This document shows, piece by piece, positions 12,943 through 23,870 of a stretch of 64,000 nucleotides of DNA. A program made the position numbers and the translations under genes. This DNA is from Lycorma delicatula (lineage: Eukaryota > Arthropoda > Insecta > Hemiptera > Fulgoridae), in contig NC_134456.1 in assembly GCF_047948215.1 (NCBI RefSeq), positions 199,900,034 through 199,964,033 of the forward strand. Direction: 5' to 3'. Positions within the stretch are counted from its first letter, which is position 1; the number at the start of each line of letters is the position of its first letter. The notes beneath the pieces are model-generated. The model saw only the letters and a list, made by a program, of their open reading frames with translations. It ran no database searches and was not told where the DNA came from.

Positions 12943-12990
12943 ATATATATATATATATGATCAAATATATATATATATATATATATATAC
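12943..12990 (+). repeat. interrupted AT microsatellite
   Basis: Two AT runs (about 12943-12958 and 12966-12990) are separated by GATCAA. It is low complexity. Confidence 0.8.
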
Positions 12991-14690
12991 ATAGTGTTTC
13001 TAAATAGTAGGCTGGCTGTATTTTATCGGATTCTACTTGTAAAACTAAGCAAAAAATGTCCTTAGAAAAAATGGAAATTTTCTGTTTCGTTCTCCCCTGC
13101 CCGCCATTTTGTTATTTTTATATAAAAATGTATATCTCAAGTTCGAATAGACGAATCACATTAATATTTGGTAAGCGTCTTGGTAATAAAGATATAAAAT
13201 TAGTAAACAAATCAGGATTTAAATACCTTCGCAAATTAAAAAATGGCGGCCATGTTTATTTTTCAATCCGTCATATCTCCATAAATATTAATTTTATAAA
13301 AATTTATGTTATTAATTACAATAATAAGCCTTTTATTTTAAACAAAATTACATTTTATTTCTGAAAATCGGTTTACAAGCCGAGTAATGGCAGAAAATTT
13401 ATGTAATTATGTGTTTGTTTAATGTTCTCCACTTTACGTTCAATTCGATAAAATATTACTTATTTTTATTTATTGTTAATTCTAGTATTGCAAATTAGAA
13501 TCAAATTAAGTAATAAATTTCTCACAATAATAAATCTAATAATTATGACATAAAATTACATCAATTTTCTCCCATAACTCGACTGTGGGAAAAGTTTTTA
13601 GTCCAAAAAGTTGAAATTGAGTCAAGGGGTACGAGAAAAAAATCCTGTTGACGTGGTTAATAAAAGAAAATATTATTTTAACAATTTATTAAAGGGTTTT
13701 TACAAAGGCGTAAAATCTGGTCGTATTAATTGTCAAACTATTCTTGACTAAGAAAAAATTAACTCTTTCATTTTTTCTCATGGTCAAAATATGCATTTAG
13801 CATTAAAAAATTCAAGTTTTTCGTTTGTAATAAAAATAAATACAAAAAGTAAGGAATAGTACTTTTATGAACACATTTTAAATTTTGAATTTTTTGGAAT
13901 TTGATACTCTTAAAAAAATCGTTTATTGTTGTTATTCTGTTTATTTTTAAAGTATCTTTTATTTACAAACATTTAGTTCATAGTTTCCTTTTAATATAGT
14001 ACATATGGAAGAAAAAAAAAAGAAATTCTGTGTACGGAAAACCTCATTCTTCATCTTTCTATGTAATGTGTTCACAAGAAGAAGATCTGATTAAAGATGT
14101 GATTAAAGATGAAGATCGTAAAACTTGATAAAAATAAGGAAAGCAATACAGTAAAAATACGTAAAGAGACTACTGAAAAGAGTGAACTAAGGAATATGAA
14201 AATACAAAAGGTTTAAGGTTATATATAGAGACAACGCACAAACATTTTGTCAAATTTGTGTTAAGAATTATTGTCATCATTTTAACACGTGATAAATTAT
14301 CAAGGGTTCTGTTGAATTACAATGACATTATTGATTGCTGCATGGAATAGAAGCTACTGGTGGTTAACAATTAAATTACTGCTGAGGAGAGAAAAAGTTG
14401 CTTACAAATAATGCGTCAAGTAGAAGAAGCACATTTTTGATGTCGCTTTTGTGTCGGCAGTAATTTAGACCTATGTAATAACGTCTCTTTTACAATAGAA
14501 CCAAATTTTATATGTATAATTACCAGAAAATATATCTTCATTGAAATATAAAATAATAAATTGAAATAAACATATAATATATCTTCATTGAGTATTTAGA
14601 GGGTTTCATTTTTCATTTCCAAAATATTTAGATATATTATCATTATGCTGTCTGAAAGAAAAGTACTTTGGGACCATGAGAGGAACTACA
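12991..14690. other. AT-rich DNA, possible unknown repeat at 12.99-13.4 kb
   Basis: No gene is supported. The stretch from about 12991 to 13400 (starting ATAGTGTTTCTAAATAGTAG and containing AAAATGGCGGCCATG) has the look of a dispersed repeat. It carries a 102-codon frame at 13056-13364 that shows no family motif. I found no terminal inverted repeat in the window. The rest, to 14.69 kb, shows nothing I can identify. Confidence 0.35.
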
Positions 14691-15183
14691 AAGTGAAGTG
14701 GACAAAAAATATTTATACGTATATCTTATTTGTACAACCGAAAGTTTGTCTGTTTATGTGTTTCTTTGTAACGGCATCACCCGAGAACCACTCGACCGAC
14801 TGCAAATTTGCAGAGTATATTCGTGTTATCCAGGGTAGGTTTGAAGCCACAGACCCGAGGACTTAGCCCTTTTGGGGGGTGAGGTTGTGAATTAAAGATA
14901 TTTATTAAAGAAAAAAATATTTTTCATTATTATATTTCTGTCACCATAGAAGCAGAAGCAAGTTATGAATTTTTTGACGTCAGTGGTGCAAAGGTGTGTA
15001 CTTTAAATACATGTATATAACATTAGTTACCATAGTTACAACAATTTATTTTATAATTTAGTTTATTTTTTAGGTTTCTATAAAGCCTGAATACTTTAAT
15101 CGTTATTTATTAGTATTATTCTCAGAAGAATGAAGGTGTAACAAACACTGTGGGGGTCCAGGGGGCGGAGTCCTCTGACTAGT
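14690..15183 (+). mobile_element. probable non-autonomous Helitron/Helentron-like element
   Basis: The 3' end has the Helitron signature: a GC-rich hairpin at about 15158-15178 (CCAGGGGGC, a GGA loop, then GTCCTCTGA; 8 bp with two G-T pairs) followed directly by CTAGT at 15179-15183, which fits the CTRRT terminus. The 5' part (AAAGTTTGTCTGTTT.., then CCCGAGAACCACTCGACCGAC) resembles heads I recall from non-autonomous Helentrons. There is no Rep/helicase coding. The 73-codon frame at 14645-14866 lies across the element and is probably not a gene. The exact 5' edge is uncertain. Confidence 0.5.
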
Positions 15184-16402
15184 ATATATATAATCGGATA
15201 ATTAAGAAACTAATTTATGAAGCTAATTAAAAACGAGCAGAAGGTCTTTAAAGGATGTAAAAAAAATCAAATGGTATAAATATGTTCCGTTGGTTTTACC
15301 TTGGATTGACACTACGCGAAATGATTTTTGAGGATTTAAATTTTTAAATTCAACCTATAATTTTTTTAGAAAGTGAACTGATTCTTTCTGGTACGATATT
15401 TTAACGTACGATACTATGAAGGTATGATACGTATTCTTTTAGGTTATGAACCGACTTGATTGTTTAACTAACAACGCTGTTTAGGAATACGAACAAACAT
15501 TGTAAAGTTACCTCTGGACAACAAATAGACAAACTAAAAAAAATACTGATTTTTCAGTTATCACAGGCGTCTAGGTATTTTGTTAAAACTCTATCATATA
15601 GAAATGTAATCTATAAGTTCATTGATACGAGTATAATTACTTACCACTATTATACTCGCATTACTGATCAAGTACTAATACCAATAAATATTACTAAAAA
15701 TATTTATTAAATACATTAATAATTTTATTAGCAAAATATTACTGTTAAATACTGTTCTAGAGCAATAAATAAAAGATTCTTATTTAAATAAAATAATAAT
15801 TTTAATAATAATAATTTTTAATAAATTAATCATACTTCAGTAATCAAAAAACGTACAGGCAAAATGTTAAGCATTTAATCGCTTCAATAAAGGATAAAAG
15901 ATTTTAAAATAATAATAGCTTACCCATAAAAGAAAATGATTTTAATTCGGCACGCAAAACATTATAAGAGCCACATATTTCTGGATCCACTAATTACTGA
16001 TATAGCACTAAACCAAACAAGAAAAAAAGAATTATATACGTAGTATATATTCTACAAACAAACTGAATATACTCGTATAAATAAAAACTCAAATGAATCA
16101 TTAAATCTGTGTGTTTTGCTCTAATCAACAGCATTTTATATTATCTCATAACTGTAACTGAATAATCCTATCCCATTCCGCCGATGTTTGGGGCTAAAGA
16201 GTCAGCCGATGATGATTAAGGTGAGTGTAGCAGTTTTATAGAGGAGGAAGGGATTTCGAGGGATATGCAAGAGTGCTAAAGAGGATAAGCCAGGCGGGAT
16301 GGCTTAAACCTTTGAACGTATGTACGTTTTGAGAGGATTATGGAAACAGTATTAGACGGCAATAAAAAAATAATTGAATTGCAAATTAATGTTTAGCATT
16401 CA

Positions 16403-16681
16403 TCAATTACCATTAACAGGAATTTGATGAATTAAATACTCAAATAATTTCAATAAATCCTGTACGTGCTCGCGTGAATATGTGTGGTTGTGTTTAGCTT
16501 GTGTAATTACATCAATCCCAACAGCTAGATTTTGATATAATATTTTTATCACAAAAGCCAAATTAATAAACATTATCAAGTCAGAAACTAAATAGTAAGA
16601 TCTTGATTCAAAAGTGAATGAAACAAAGTCGTAATAATCAAATAAACAACTGATAAATATTCTAACGATTATGATTAGCAA
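16403..16681 (-). other. unassigned 92-codon ORF
   Basis: This is an ATG-initiated minus-strand frame with a hydrophobic N-terminal half and a more polar, His- and Gln-containing C-terminal third (about residues 60-92). The more ordinary amino-acid mix near the end is mildly protein-like. A GGTAAT near the stop could be read as a splice donor and a pyrimidine-AG lies upstream of the start, but both are common in AT-rich DNA. I do not recognise a family. It could be an exon or a chance frame. Confidence 0.15.
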
Positions 16682-16930
16682 ACTGCTTAACTTGTAAAAA
16701 ATCGAATTATGCTAAAAATACAGATAGGATCTTAATATAATTTTCTAATTTTTCTGATAACATTTTAATTTTTATAAAACAGAAAAATATAAATATAATC
16801 ACATTTTTCAATATATACTTGATTTACTCTTTTTTAACAAAAATAAATAAAATAAAGAAAAAAAAGACAAACATCAGAGGTGCTGATTGAACAACGCTGT
16901 TAGAGAAAAAAGAGAGAATTTATAAGAAGA

Positions 16931-16977
16931 AAGAACATTCGCGAATGTTCTTCCTTAACACAGCGAAAAACTGTGTT
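16931..16977. repeat. 22-bp perfect palindrome followed by a 7-bp hairpin
   Basis: The palindrome at 16931-16952 is self-complementary about a central CGCG, with half-site AAGAACATTCG. Four bases later AACACAG (16957-16963) pairs with CTGTGTT (16971-16977) across an AT-rich loop. Together they form two adjacent stem-loops. No gene is nearby. It may be a protein-binding palindrome or a foldback tip. Confidence 0.65.
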
Positions 16978-18562
16978 GAGGGAGAAATAAAAATTTGTGA
17001 AGATTTTACAGGCAACTGTATATATGTATATATATATATATATGTAATATGAAATAATAAATAAATAAATATATATATATATATGTGTGTGTATAAAACG
17101 ATCTGAGAGGGATAGCGTTCTGAAAGATTTATATTAGAATAAGGTTGTAGAAATTGATGAAATACCATTAAGTTTCTAAGCAATTAGTGGGAAGTAGAAC
17201 TTCTCACCACAATTCTGAAACTGGAAAAGTACTTTCAGATTTCAATAGTCATTTATTTTACGATACCACAGATATCAATATATCAACATTTTGTTCTTCC
17301 AAATTAGTAACTTAAATTTATGGAAGTGTAGAAAAGACTTCAAGGAATAAAATTTATATTATGAGAAGATAATGAAGTTTCCCGAAAGGATGAAAAAAAA
17401 AATTTTTAATTCTATTTAGAAAATAGACTGATGAAAATAAATTTACATGTTATTTATAAAGCTTAAAAAAATATTTGATATTGTAGAACGACAAAACTAG
17501 CAATATATAAAAAAGAAATATATATATAGAAAAATTATTTTTATAAGAAATGGAGAGCTAAGCGCAGAAAGAGGCCAAAGGTAAGCGAAATAATGATAAA
17601 TGGTGTAGTTTATTGCGTTTAATTATTAATCTGTACATGGAAAAAGCAGCAACGCATAAAAATAATATTTTGAATCAGATTTACAGCACAGCACAGGGAG
17701 TAAAAAATATTTCAGATTTGCTAATATTTGTTTCTTGGACTGAAATTAGAAATTGTTGCATTGATAACAGTGAAAAAGAAATTTAAAATGAAACGACAGT
17801 TAAAATAAAGGTAATGAGATGAAGTAGATATTATGATAATGAGAGTAGAGCGTTAAGATACACGAACCTGACTTTACATTTTTTTTTAATTACTTAGTAT
17901 AATTACGAAGAAGGAACGTTGTAAAAAAGAAATAAGTGTACTAATATCAGTTTTTATTTAAATTATATCTAATAGCTTATCTAATTTTATAAAAAGAATT
18001 ATGGATGTAGGCTACAAAGAAATCCTTAAATTAATTTATACGAATAATAATTCTATACGGCAGCAAAACATTGATAAAAAGATACATGGTTAAAGGAACA
18101 GATAAGAAGCTCTTGGAACTTGATATAGTCGTAGTAATTTTATATAAACAGGTTTTAAAGACAAATCGGACTAGAGAGAAAATTGTTGTATAATCTTGTA
18201 AATCACAATGCTAATAGTTCATATTATACAGCATAATCATATCATAATTATATTTTAGAAGAAATGTACAGTGTATTAAAGAATGACAAAAGTTGGAAAA
18301 AATTAAATTAAGGCTATGAAATTTGTCAAAACAAAGAAATGGAGAAGGAAAACTAGACTGCTTTACAAATGACACAAAAATCTGTTTTTTAATTACGAAA
18401 CTTTAATAGTTTTTAATTTTTTTATTGTTTTAGTTTAAATTTCAATTTTTTTCGAGGGTTTTCCAGTTATCATCGCCCGGAATAAACATAATACAATATT
18501 ACAATATTATCAAACAAACATATTACAATAATTATTAAATAGTGGAACACAGATGCACGGCC

Positions 18563-19706
18563 TTAACGATACAATAAGATATTCGATAGCATTCTCATAT
18601 TTTCTCCTAGAATATTTTGGATGTGAGCTCCTAATTTATATTTGCAACTTAACACCGCATAACACAGTCCATAAGGATATAGTGTATCGTTAGTTGGTAG
18701 TCGCAGCGAAAACAAATTGGTGTATCGGTCTGATTCATCAGTTATCCATGAGTAAGGTTTGTGTGCCCTATTTGCAAACGGCAAATAACAACCTTCTCTC
18801 GACGGTTATTCCTTCATGAAGAGTTCCATGCAAGTACAGTATCCTTGGTTGTGTTGGAGTTTATAATTTTCTGTAGCAGTCCAATCCCCATGCTACTATC
18901 TTCGAAGAGTGTGTTTAATAGAATTAATAAAATCGATATTAGTAACACGAGTGGTGAAAGACAGTTGGATACATGCATCTTTAGCAGTGGAATTCGCAGG
19001 TTCATTACTAAAACGTTTGATAAAAGACGATAGCAGTTGTTGATTATTATTGTAATAGTGAGGTCGTAATTAAAATTTATGGGATCGTGTCTCCACGGAT
19101 AATATGAACAGGTATAGGCTGGGAAAACAGAAGGTGTGTCAAAATTTAAAAGATAGTAAACGCCGAGTTTGAACATCCATTGGTACTGTATAACGTGGAT
19201 GACTTTCATATCGTTGTAAATAGGGTTTGCAAGGACTGCTTTAAAAACCGGGTGATTTGGTTGTCCTTTAAGATAGGAAGTTTAAGATGCTAGCAGCTAG
19301 CCTCGTCTATACCAAAGTGATGGTTTACCGCAGTCAACAAGTATGCTTACGATAGAGCATGATCTAAAAGCCCCTGTACAAGACGAAGAAAAGCGTGATG
19401 TACAACTTCCAACGTCTTAATTTTTTTCCTGGGCACTAAACGAAGTATTGACATAATCCAAACGGGACCGAACTAAAGAATAATTTAAACGCAACATATA
19501 TGATCGGTCGGCACCCCACTTGATATTGTGTAGGGCTCGTAGCATATCTGGAATTTTGAAACATCTCGATTTTGACTGTTTTTTATGTTGACCAACATAC
19601 TACTATCAAAACGCAAACCTAAAAATTTAACGTCAGGAGAGATATCAATTGGCTCTCCATTGAAGGACTTGAATAAAAGCATCTCGTAAGCGAGAATAGA
19701 CAACAC
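18563..19706 (-). pseudogene. LINE post-RT region and RNase H-like remnant
   Basis: The minus strand near 19700-19480 encodes a DVKFLGLRFDSS motif, the usual signature just after the RT palm in Jockey/I-type LINEs. The frame continues with MLRLNYSLVRSRLDYV (about 19500-19440) and, after a frameshift, TLEVVHHAFLRLVQGLLDHA (about 19410-19365). Further on, PNHPVFKAVLANPIYN (about 19260-19215) and PWRHDPINFNYD fit the linker in this group. FSLRLPTNDTLYPYGLCYAVLS at about 18700-18645 resembles the catalytic region of a LINE RNase H domain with its acidic residues lost. A 131-codon minus-strand frame, 18814-19209, covers part of this and is not an independent gene. Confidence 0.65.
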
Positions 19707-19784
19707 ATTCGTTTTTTCAGGTTAGAACGTGAAGTCGGTGATCTTGGACTAAGCTTCAAGGCGAGATATAGTATTCTGTAGCAG

Positions 19785-20326
19785 TCACTTAGCTACAACT
19801 GTTGAACGGGGTTTCATATGTATATATATATTATGTAGAAAGTCATCAAGTACTGAACGAGAAACATGTGGCAGAACACATCTGGTAATACTGTTGATGG
19901 CTACAGTAAATAAGGTGACACTTAATACACTTCCTTGAGGCACTCCATTCTCCAAGATGACGATACTCAACACAGAATCTCCAACTCCAACACGGAAAGT
20001 TTGGTCAATTAAGAAACCCGTAACAAAGGCAAGCATATTGTCCACGACTACCCATTCTTTAAGGGTGTTTCGAATACCATGTTGCCAGACCATGTCATAC
20101 GCCCTCCTCATGTAAAGAAATTAGCGACGAGTTACTAGCGGAGCAGAAAAGCATTTTCGATAGCCGTTTCCAGTGAAACCAGATGATCAATGGAAGATCG
20201 TCCTTGGCGGAAACCGCATTGGAGATGTCAGGGCATGTTCCTCTAAATACCATGTAAGCCTGTGGTTCACCATTCTTTCCATCACTTTGCATAAAATACT
20301 TGTCAAGGAGATAGGGCGATAGTCAA
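19785..20326 (-). pseudogene. LINE reverse transcriptase core, broken
   Basis: Reading down the minus strand, DYRPISLTSILCKVMERM (about 20318-20260) is RT motif 1-2. CGFRQGRSSIDHLVSLETAI follows in a shifted frame (about 20227-20165). Next come DMRRAYDMVW (motif A, where an acidic catalytic residue is expected) and NGVPQGSVLSVTLF (motif B, about 19950-19910). The YADD/FADD box of motif C is degenerate or frame-shifted near 19850. The enzyme would make cDNA by target-primed reverse transcription. Frameshifts and stops mean it is not functional. The motif set points to the Jockey/I group. Confidence 0.8.
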
Positions 20327-20409
20327 ATAAAAAATTTAAAATTATATTTTTAAATTGTTGTTATTTTAAATTTTATTTATTTTTAGTAATAAATCAATTA
20401 TTATTGATT

Positions 20410-20900
20410 TTGGTGACGATCGCGTTGTGAACAAACGACTACGGAAATGAATTGTTGAAAAAGCAAACTGGAACGGTTACCATAAAGCCTTACCATCACA
20501 TTATGATGATAGTGCTGACGCTCTAGATCAGCTTACATTTTTCTCTCCCTGGAACTCGAAATTGCTATTAGATTCAGTCCACAAACATCAGGGAATCCAA
20601 GACGTCCCTCCATCCCCTGGTGGAATGACGATCGTCTAAACGCGATTAGGAAACGACGGAAGGCATTATGTAAATTTAACAGCATACCTACAAATTAACT
20701 TCTTAACTTATATTGTAAGGCTAGAGCAGTATGTCGTCATGTATTCGTACATGCTTGGAGAAAGTCATGGAGGAATTACGTAGATACCATCTCACGCATT
20801 GCTCCTACGTCTACTGTGTGAACAAAGCTTCGTGCAATCTGCGGATCTCACAAACAATCTATCCTCGGACTTATTCATGAAGAAGAAATTCTTACGTCAC
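20410..20900 (+). pseudogene. inverted endonuclease-RT linker segment of the LINE
   Basis: On the plus strand, opposite to the RT that starts only about 90 bases away, the sequence encodes WNGYHKALPSHYDDSADALD (about 20472-20525). This is followed by PWWNDDRLNAIRKRRKALCKF (about 20614-20675) and then WRKSWRNYVDTISRIAPTSTV (about 20755-20818), interrupted by a TGA where Trp is expected, and TKLRAICGS. These are the standard linker motifs between the APE endonuclease and RT in Jockey/I LINEs. The orientation is inverted relative to both the flanking ORF1-like and RT parts, which suggests internal inversion or twin priming. Confidence 0.75.
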
Positions 20901-20944
20901 TTCTGCCATACGCCATGGGTTGTGGATGAAAGGTCGTTCTCGAA

Positions 20945-21480
20945 CCGAAAGGAAATCTATTTTTCTTCTCCATTGGTACGGGAATGTTGAATGTTAATAT
21001 AACAGAAAATGTAGTTTCTTCTATTCCGCTCTGACGTTTCATCATTCGCTTCACATTGGGAACGATGCTCATCTGCTATTTTACTACCGTCAATCTCTAG
21101 AAGGTCGCAAAAAATTACTCTTCGGCTTGTATTTAATGTTTTGTGACCTGTTGTAATTACGGTTATACCACCCATGTTGGTGAAACGTAAGAGAGATCGA
21201 CTTTGCTCTTCGATATCCCTTTCGATTAGTATCGATCCCTTTATTAATTTCTTGTTGTTCTTTGGTGAACCATATGATCATCTTACTACTTTGTTGATCA
21301 GGAAAGGCGACACCTTGTGAAGTGAGCCAGCTACTTTCCTGATTATTTCGCAGAACTATGAATCATACATTTTTAAACTGTGGATGGGATGCGCCACAGC
21401 TTACACTATCTTCTACCGAACTGTTATCCTCGTCAGACAACGCTGATCGAGGCCTTTCACTAGACTATTTTTAGTAATTT
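20945..21480 (-). pseudogene. LINE ORF1 remnant (RNA-binding protein)
   Basis: Minus-strand frames encode LNTSRRVIFCDLLEIDGSKI (about 21130-21070), then VPNVKRMMKRQSGI (about 21065-21020), then ILTFNIPVPMEK (about 21005-20970). This order matches the RRM-like region of Jockey-type ORF1 proteins, which precedes the zinc knuckles. The zinc knuckles are not seen and were probably lost at the rearrangement. Upstream, PRSALSDEDNSSVEDS (about 21450-21400) looks like the acidic, low-complexity N-terminus of such proteins. Several frameshifts break it. ORF1 proteins coat LINE RNA, so this piece supports a single LINE on the minus strand. Confidence 0.65.
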
Positions 21481-21880
21481 TTTTCAAATGGGCCACCAAC
21501 CATCACAGTGGTTTTTTTCAGGACTAGTAATGTTGGTCCCACGAATACCGGGGAAATACAGGACCACTTCTACAGTACTCACGCGTACAGAGGCTAGAGC
21601 TAAATACAACTGGGTTCTTCCAGGCGTCCAGAGAACATCGTTCGAGACTCCCTACATAGAGTTTTCACCTTAGGTTACGGTTGTGTTTCGTAAGGCGTCG
21701 CAACACCGAGAGTGTAAGTGTAAGAATAAACAGTGTAATATTTGTTGTGTGGCAGTGTAAGGGTGTATGTTGTAATTTGTGTAGTGTTTGAGGTGTGGTG
21801 TAAAATTTTCAGCAGCTCAGTATGTAGTAGGAAGAAAAGCTGTTAGGCTAGGGCCATGGGGACGTCAGCTTCCCAAAGTC

Positions 21881-23705
21881 CTAAAGAGGACTAAGACTTT
21901 CGTCGAGGGAAAAAAACATTCTTCGACAGTGTGTCAAAAAAATAGTATTAACCAAAAATGGCAGAAGAATATTATAAAGTTTACAAGTTTTATATAATTA
22001 TTTACTTCAAGATTTTGATGATATCATTTTAATTTGACTTAAAATTTCACCTTCAAAACAATTTTTTTTTGCTAAACAAAAATTTACAATCTTCAAAATA
22101 ACATCAGTAGAAAATCAACAGATTATTAAGAATTACGTACCACAATCTGTATTTTATAATTATATTTATTTTAATTATCAATAATTTAAATGTTTAAGAT
22201 TTATAATTTATTTCCTTATGTAACCAAAGAACTTGATGTTAAACAGTTATCCGCGTATTATAAAGAAACTACATATATTAAATAAACCCACAGGGTAGAA
22301 TCTAAAACAGTGAGACAATTCCGTTCTCATACACATTTGTAGAAAATAAGTAAAACGGGCGTGCAAGGAATTTTGTGTGACTGTATTTTGACATAAAAAA
22401 ATATTTCATTAATATCAGGTAAATATTTCATCGATAATACGAAGCTAGCTTCAAATCTTCTCAATGATAACCAGTCACAGAATCGTGACATCAACGGATA
22501 ATTAAATATGTTACATATATGTTACTGAACGTGCGGCAGTAGCTTTATAATTATAAGTTTCCAGGAAGACAGTGCTAGCTGACCAGCTGAGCTGACGGGC
22601 AAAGCTAGCGGGCGGTCTATCAGAGGAAAATACCCTAAGGACGTGCTTATTATGAGTAAAACGTTGCTGCAGTCAAGACAGACAGAATCGATTGTAAAAG
22701 AGAAAAAAAAAAGTAAAAATATAACGAAAGAAGTAGTCGCTAGTGTAACGTTGTTACAGTTTCACTTTTTATTATTATTGAAAGATTCTATCACGAAACT
22801 CATCCCCCCTCTTTCTTAGTCTTCTTCCTCTTGATTTTACTCAAAGATAATTATTACCGACAATCTTTTAACCGGCCTTTATTTAATCTTCACTCCACCG
22901 CTTTATCTTCCTTATTATCGGACGAAAAAAACATCATTCATTACATTTTCTGTTCCGTTTGTTTGATGTGTGTTCTTTTTAAACGAGACAAACTACTTTG
23001 TTTTCAATTAGAGAAATGATTCTTTTTTGCTTCAAGCTTGACGCAGACGTCACTTCATGTTGTTCTGTATATAAGTAAAATGAAAAGAGCTTTCATCATT
23101 TCTTTCGGTTGTTTTAATAATGTATTTATTTAATCAAAGATATAGAAGTTTTTATTTAAACTAAAAGATAATACAAAAAATATTGATTTTTTATTATATA
23201 CAATAGTTTTTTGTTAGATTTTCCTGGCATACACATTTTTCTGGTTTTTGTGTAATACACTCTTTTTGTATTAGCTATTTCTTATATAGTGTAATACCTT
23301 TATTTTTAATATATATATTGTTGATTAAATTTTATCTTTTGTTTTTATTATAAATTACTGATAAATTTAAGGCAGAGTGTAAGGCAGAAAAAAACACTAT
23401 TAAAAATCTATTATAGACATTGGAACGTGAATTCGGTTTCATTTCAAATTTAGAGAATTTTGAATTACTTCTTGACGCTACAACCAGTATGAGATTTTGC
23501 TGCCAAATTGAATAAGTTGCAAATGAATTGTTGAAAACAGTCCTCCAATTGTGAATTGAAAATTAATGTCCCTTGAATGTAATCCTTTGATTATCCCTTA
23601 ATAATTTATTACTATTATTATTTGTTATATGTGGAATGGTACCCTTGAAAAAATTTTCATTTTTTTTTTAAACATAGTGATGATTTAACAATCCAGGTAA
23701 AAAGA
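21881..23705. other. AT-rich spacer with one GC-richer patch
   Basis: No gene is supported. Around 22520-22690 the sequence is richer in GC and contains GCTAGCTGACCAGCTGAGCT and related repeats of GCTAGC/AGCTG. I cannot say whether it is a promoter-like region or part of an element. A 62-codon frame at 22831-23019 has no recognisable features. Confidence 0.45.
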
Positions 23706-23709
23706 GGAC

Positions 23710-23870
23710 TAACCCACCGGGTTGGTCTAGTGGTGAACGCGTCTTCCCAAATCAGCTGATTTGGAAGTCGAGAGTTCCAGCGTTCAAGTCCTAGTAAAGC
23801 CAGTTATTTTTACACGGATTTGAATACTAAATCGTGGATACCGGTGTTATTTAGTGGTTGGGTTTCAAGA
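23710..23870 (+). mobile_element. 3'-truncated tRNA-derived SINE
   Basis: This copy starts AACCCACCGGGTTGGTC, with A box TGGTCTAGTGG (one mismatch to consensus) and B box CGTTCAAGTCC (one mismatch). The body GATTTGAATACTAAATCGTGG matches the copies at 26.8 and 27.9 kb. Similarity stops after GGTTGGGTTTCAAGATTA, so the tail is missing or replaced. Its subfamily cannot be told without the tail. Confidence 0.75.

Larger units (their letters stand above)
15184..18500. other. AT-rich spacer
   Basis: No gene is supported. It contains AT microsatellites near 17019-17042 and 17070-17092, a paired hairpin cluster at 16931-16977 (separate entry), and a patch of higher GC near 16170-16330 that I could not place. 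A 92-codon minus-strand frame at 16403-16681 is listed separately. Confidence 0.5.
18550..21880 (-). mobile_element. rearranged Jockey/I-type LINE
   Basis: On the minus strand, pieces of one LINE appear in the expected order. An ORF1-like region (about 21480 to 20945) comes first, then the RT core (20326 to 19785), the post-RT region (19706 to about 19100), and a patch resembling an RNase H domain (about 18780 to 18600). Between ORF1 and RT, a 0.5-kb piece encoding the endonuclease-to-RT linker reads on the opposite (plus) strand. Most of the endonuclease is missing. Many frameshifts and stops show it is an old, dead copy. A GT-rich patch near 21.70-21.80 kb may be 5' UTR. The 3' edge is not clearly defined. 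Confidence 0.75.

Noticed and set aside
13056..13364. 102-codon ORF in a possible dispersed repeat
   Set aside because: There is no motif or conserved composition, and it lies in sequence that looks like a repeat; not listed as a gene.
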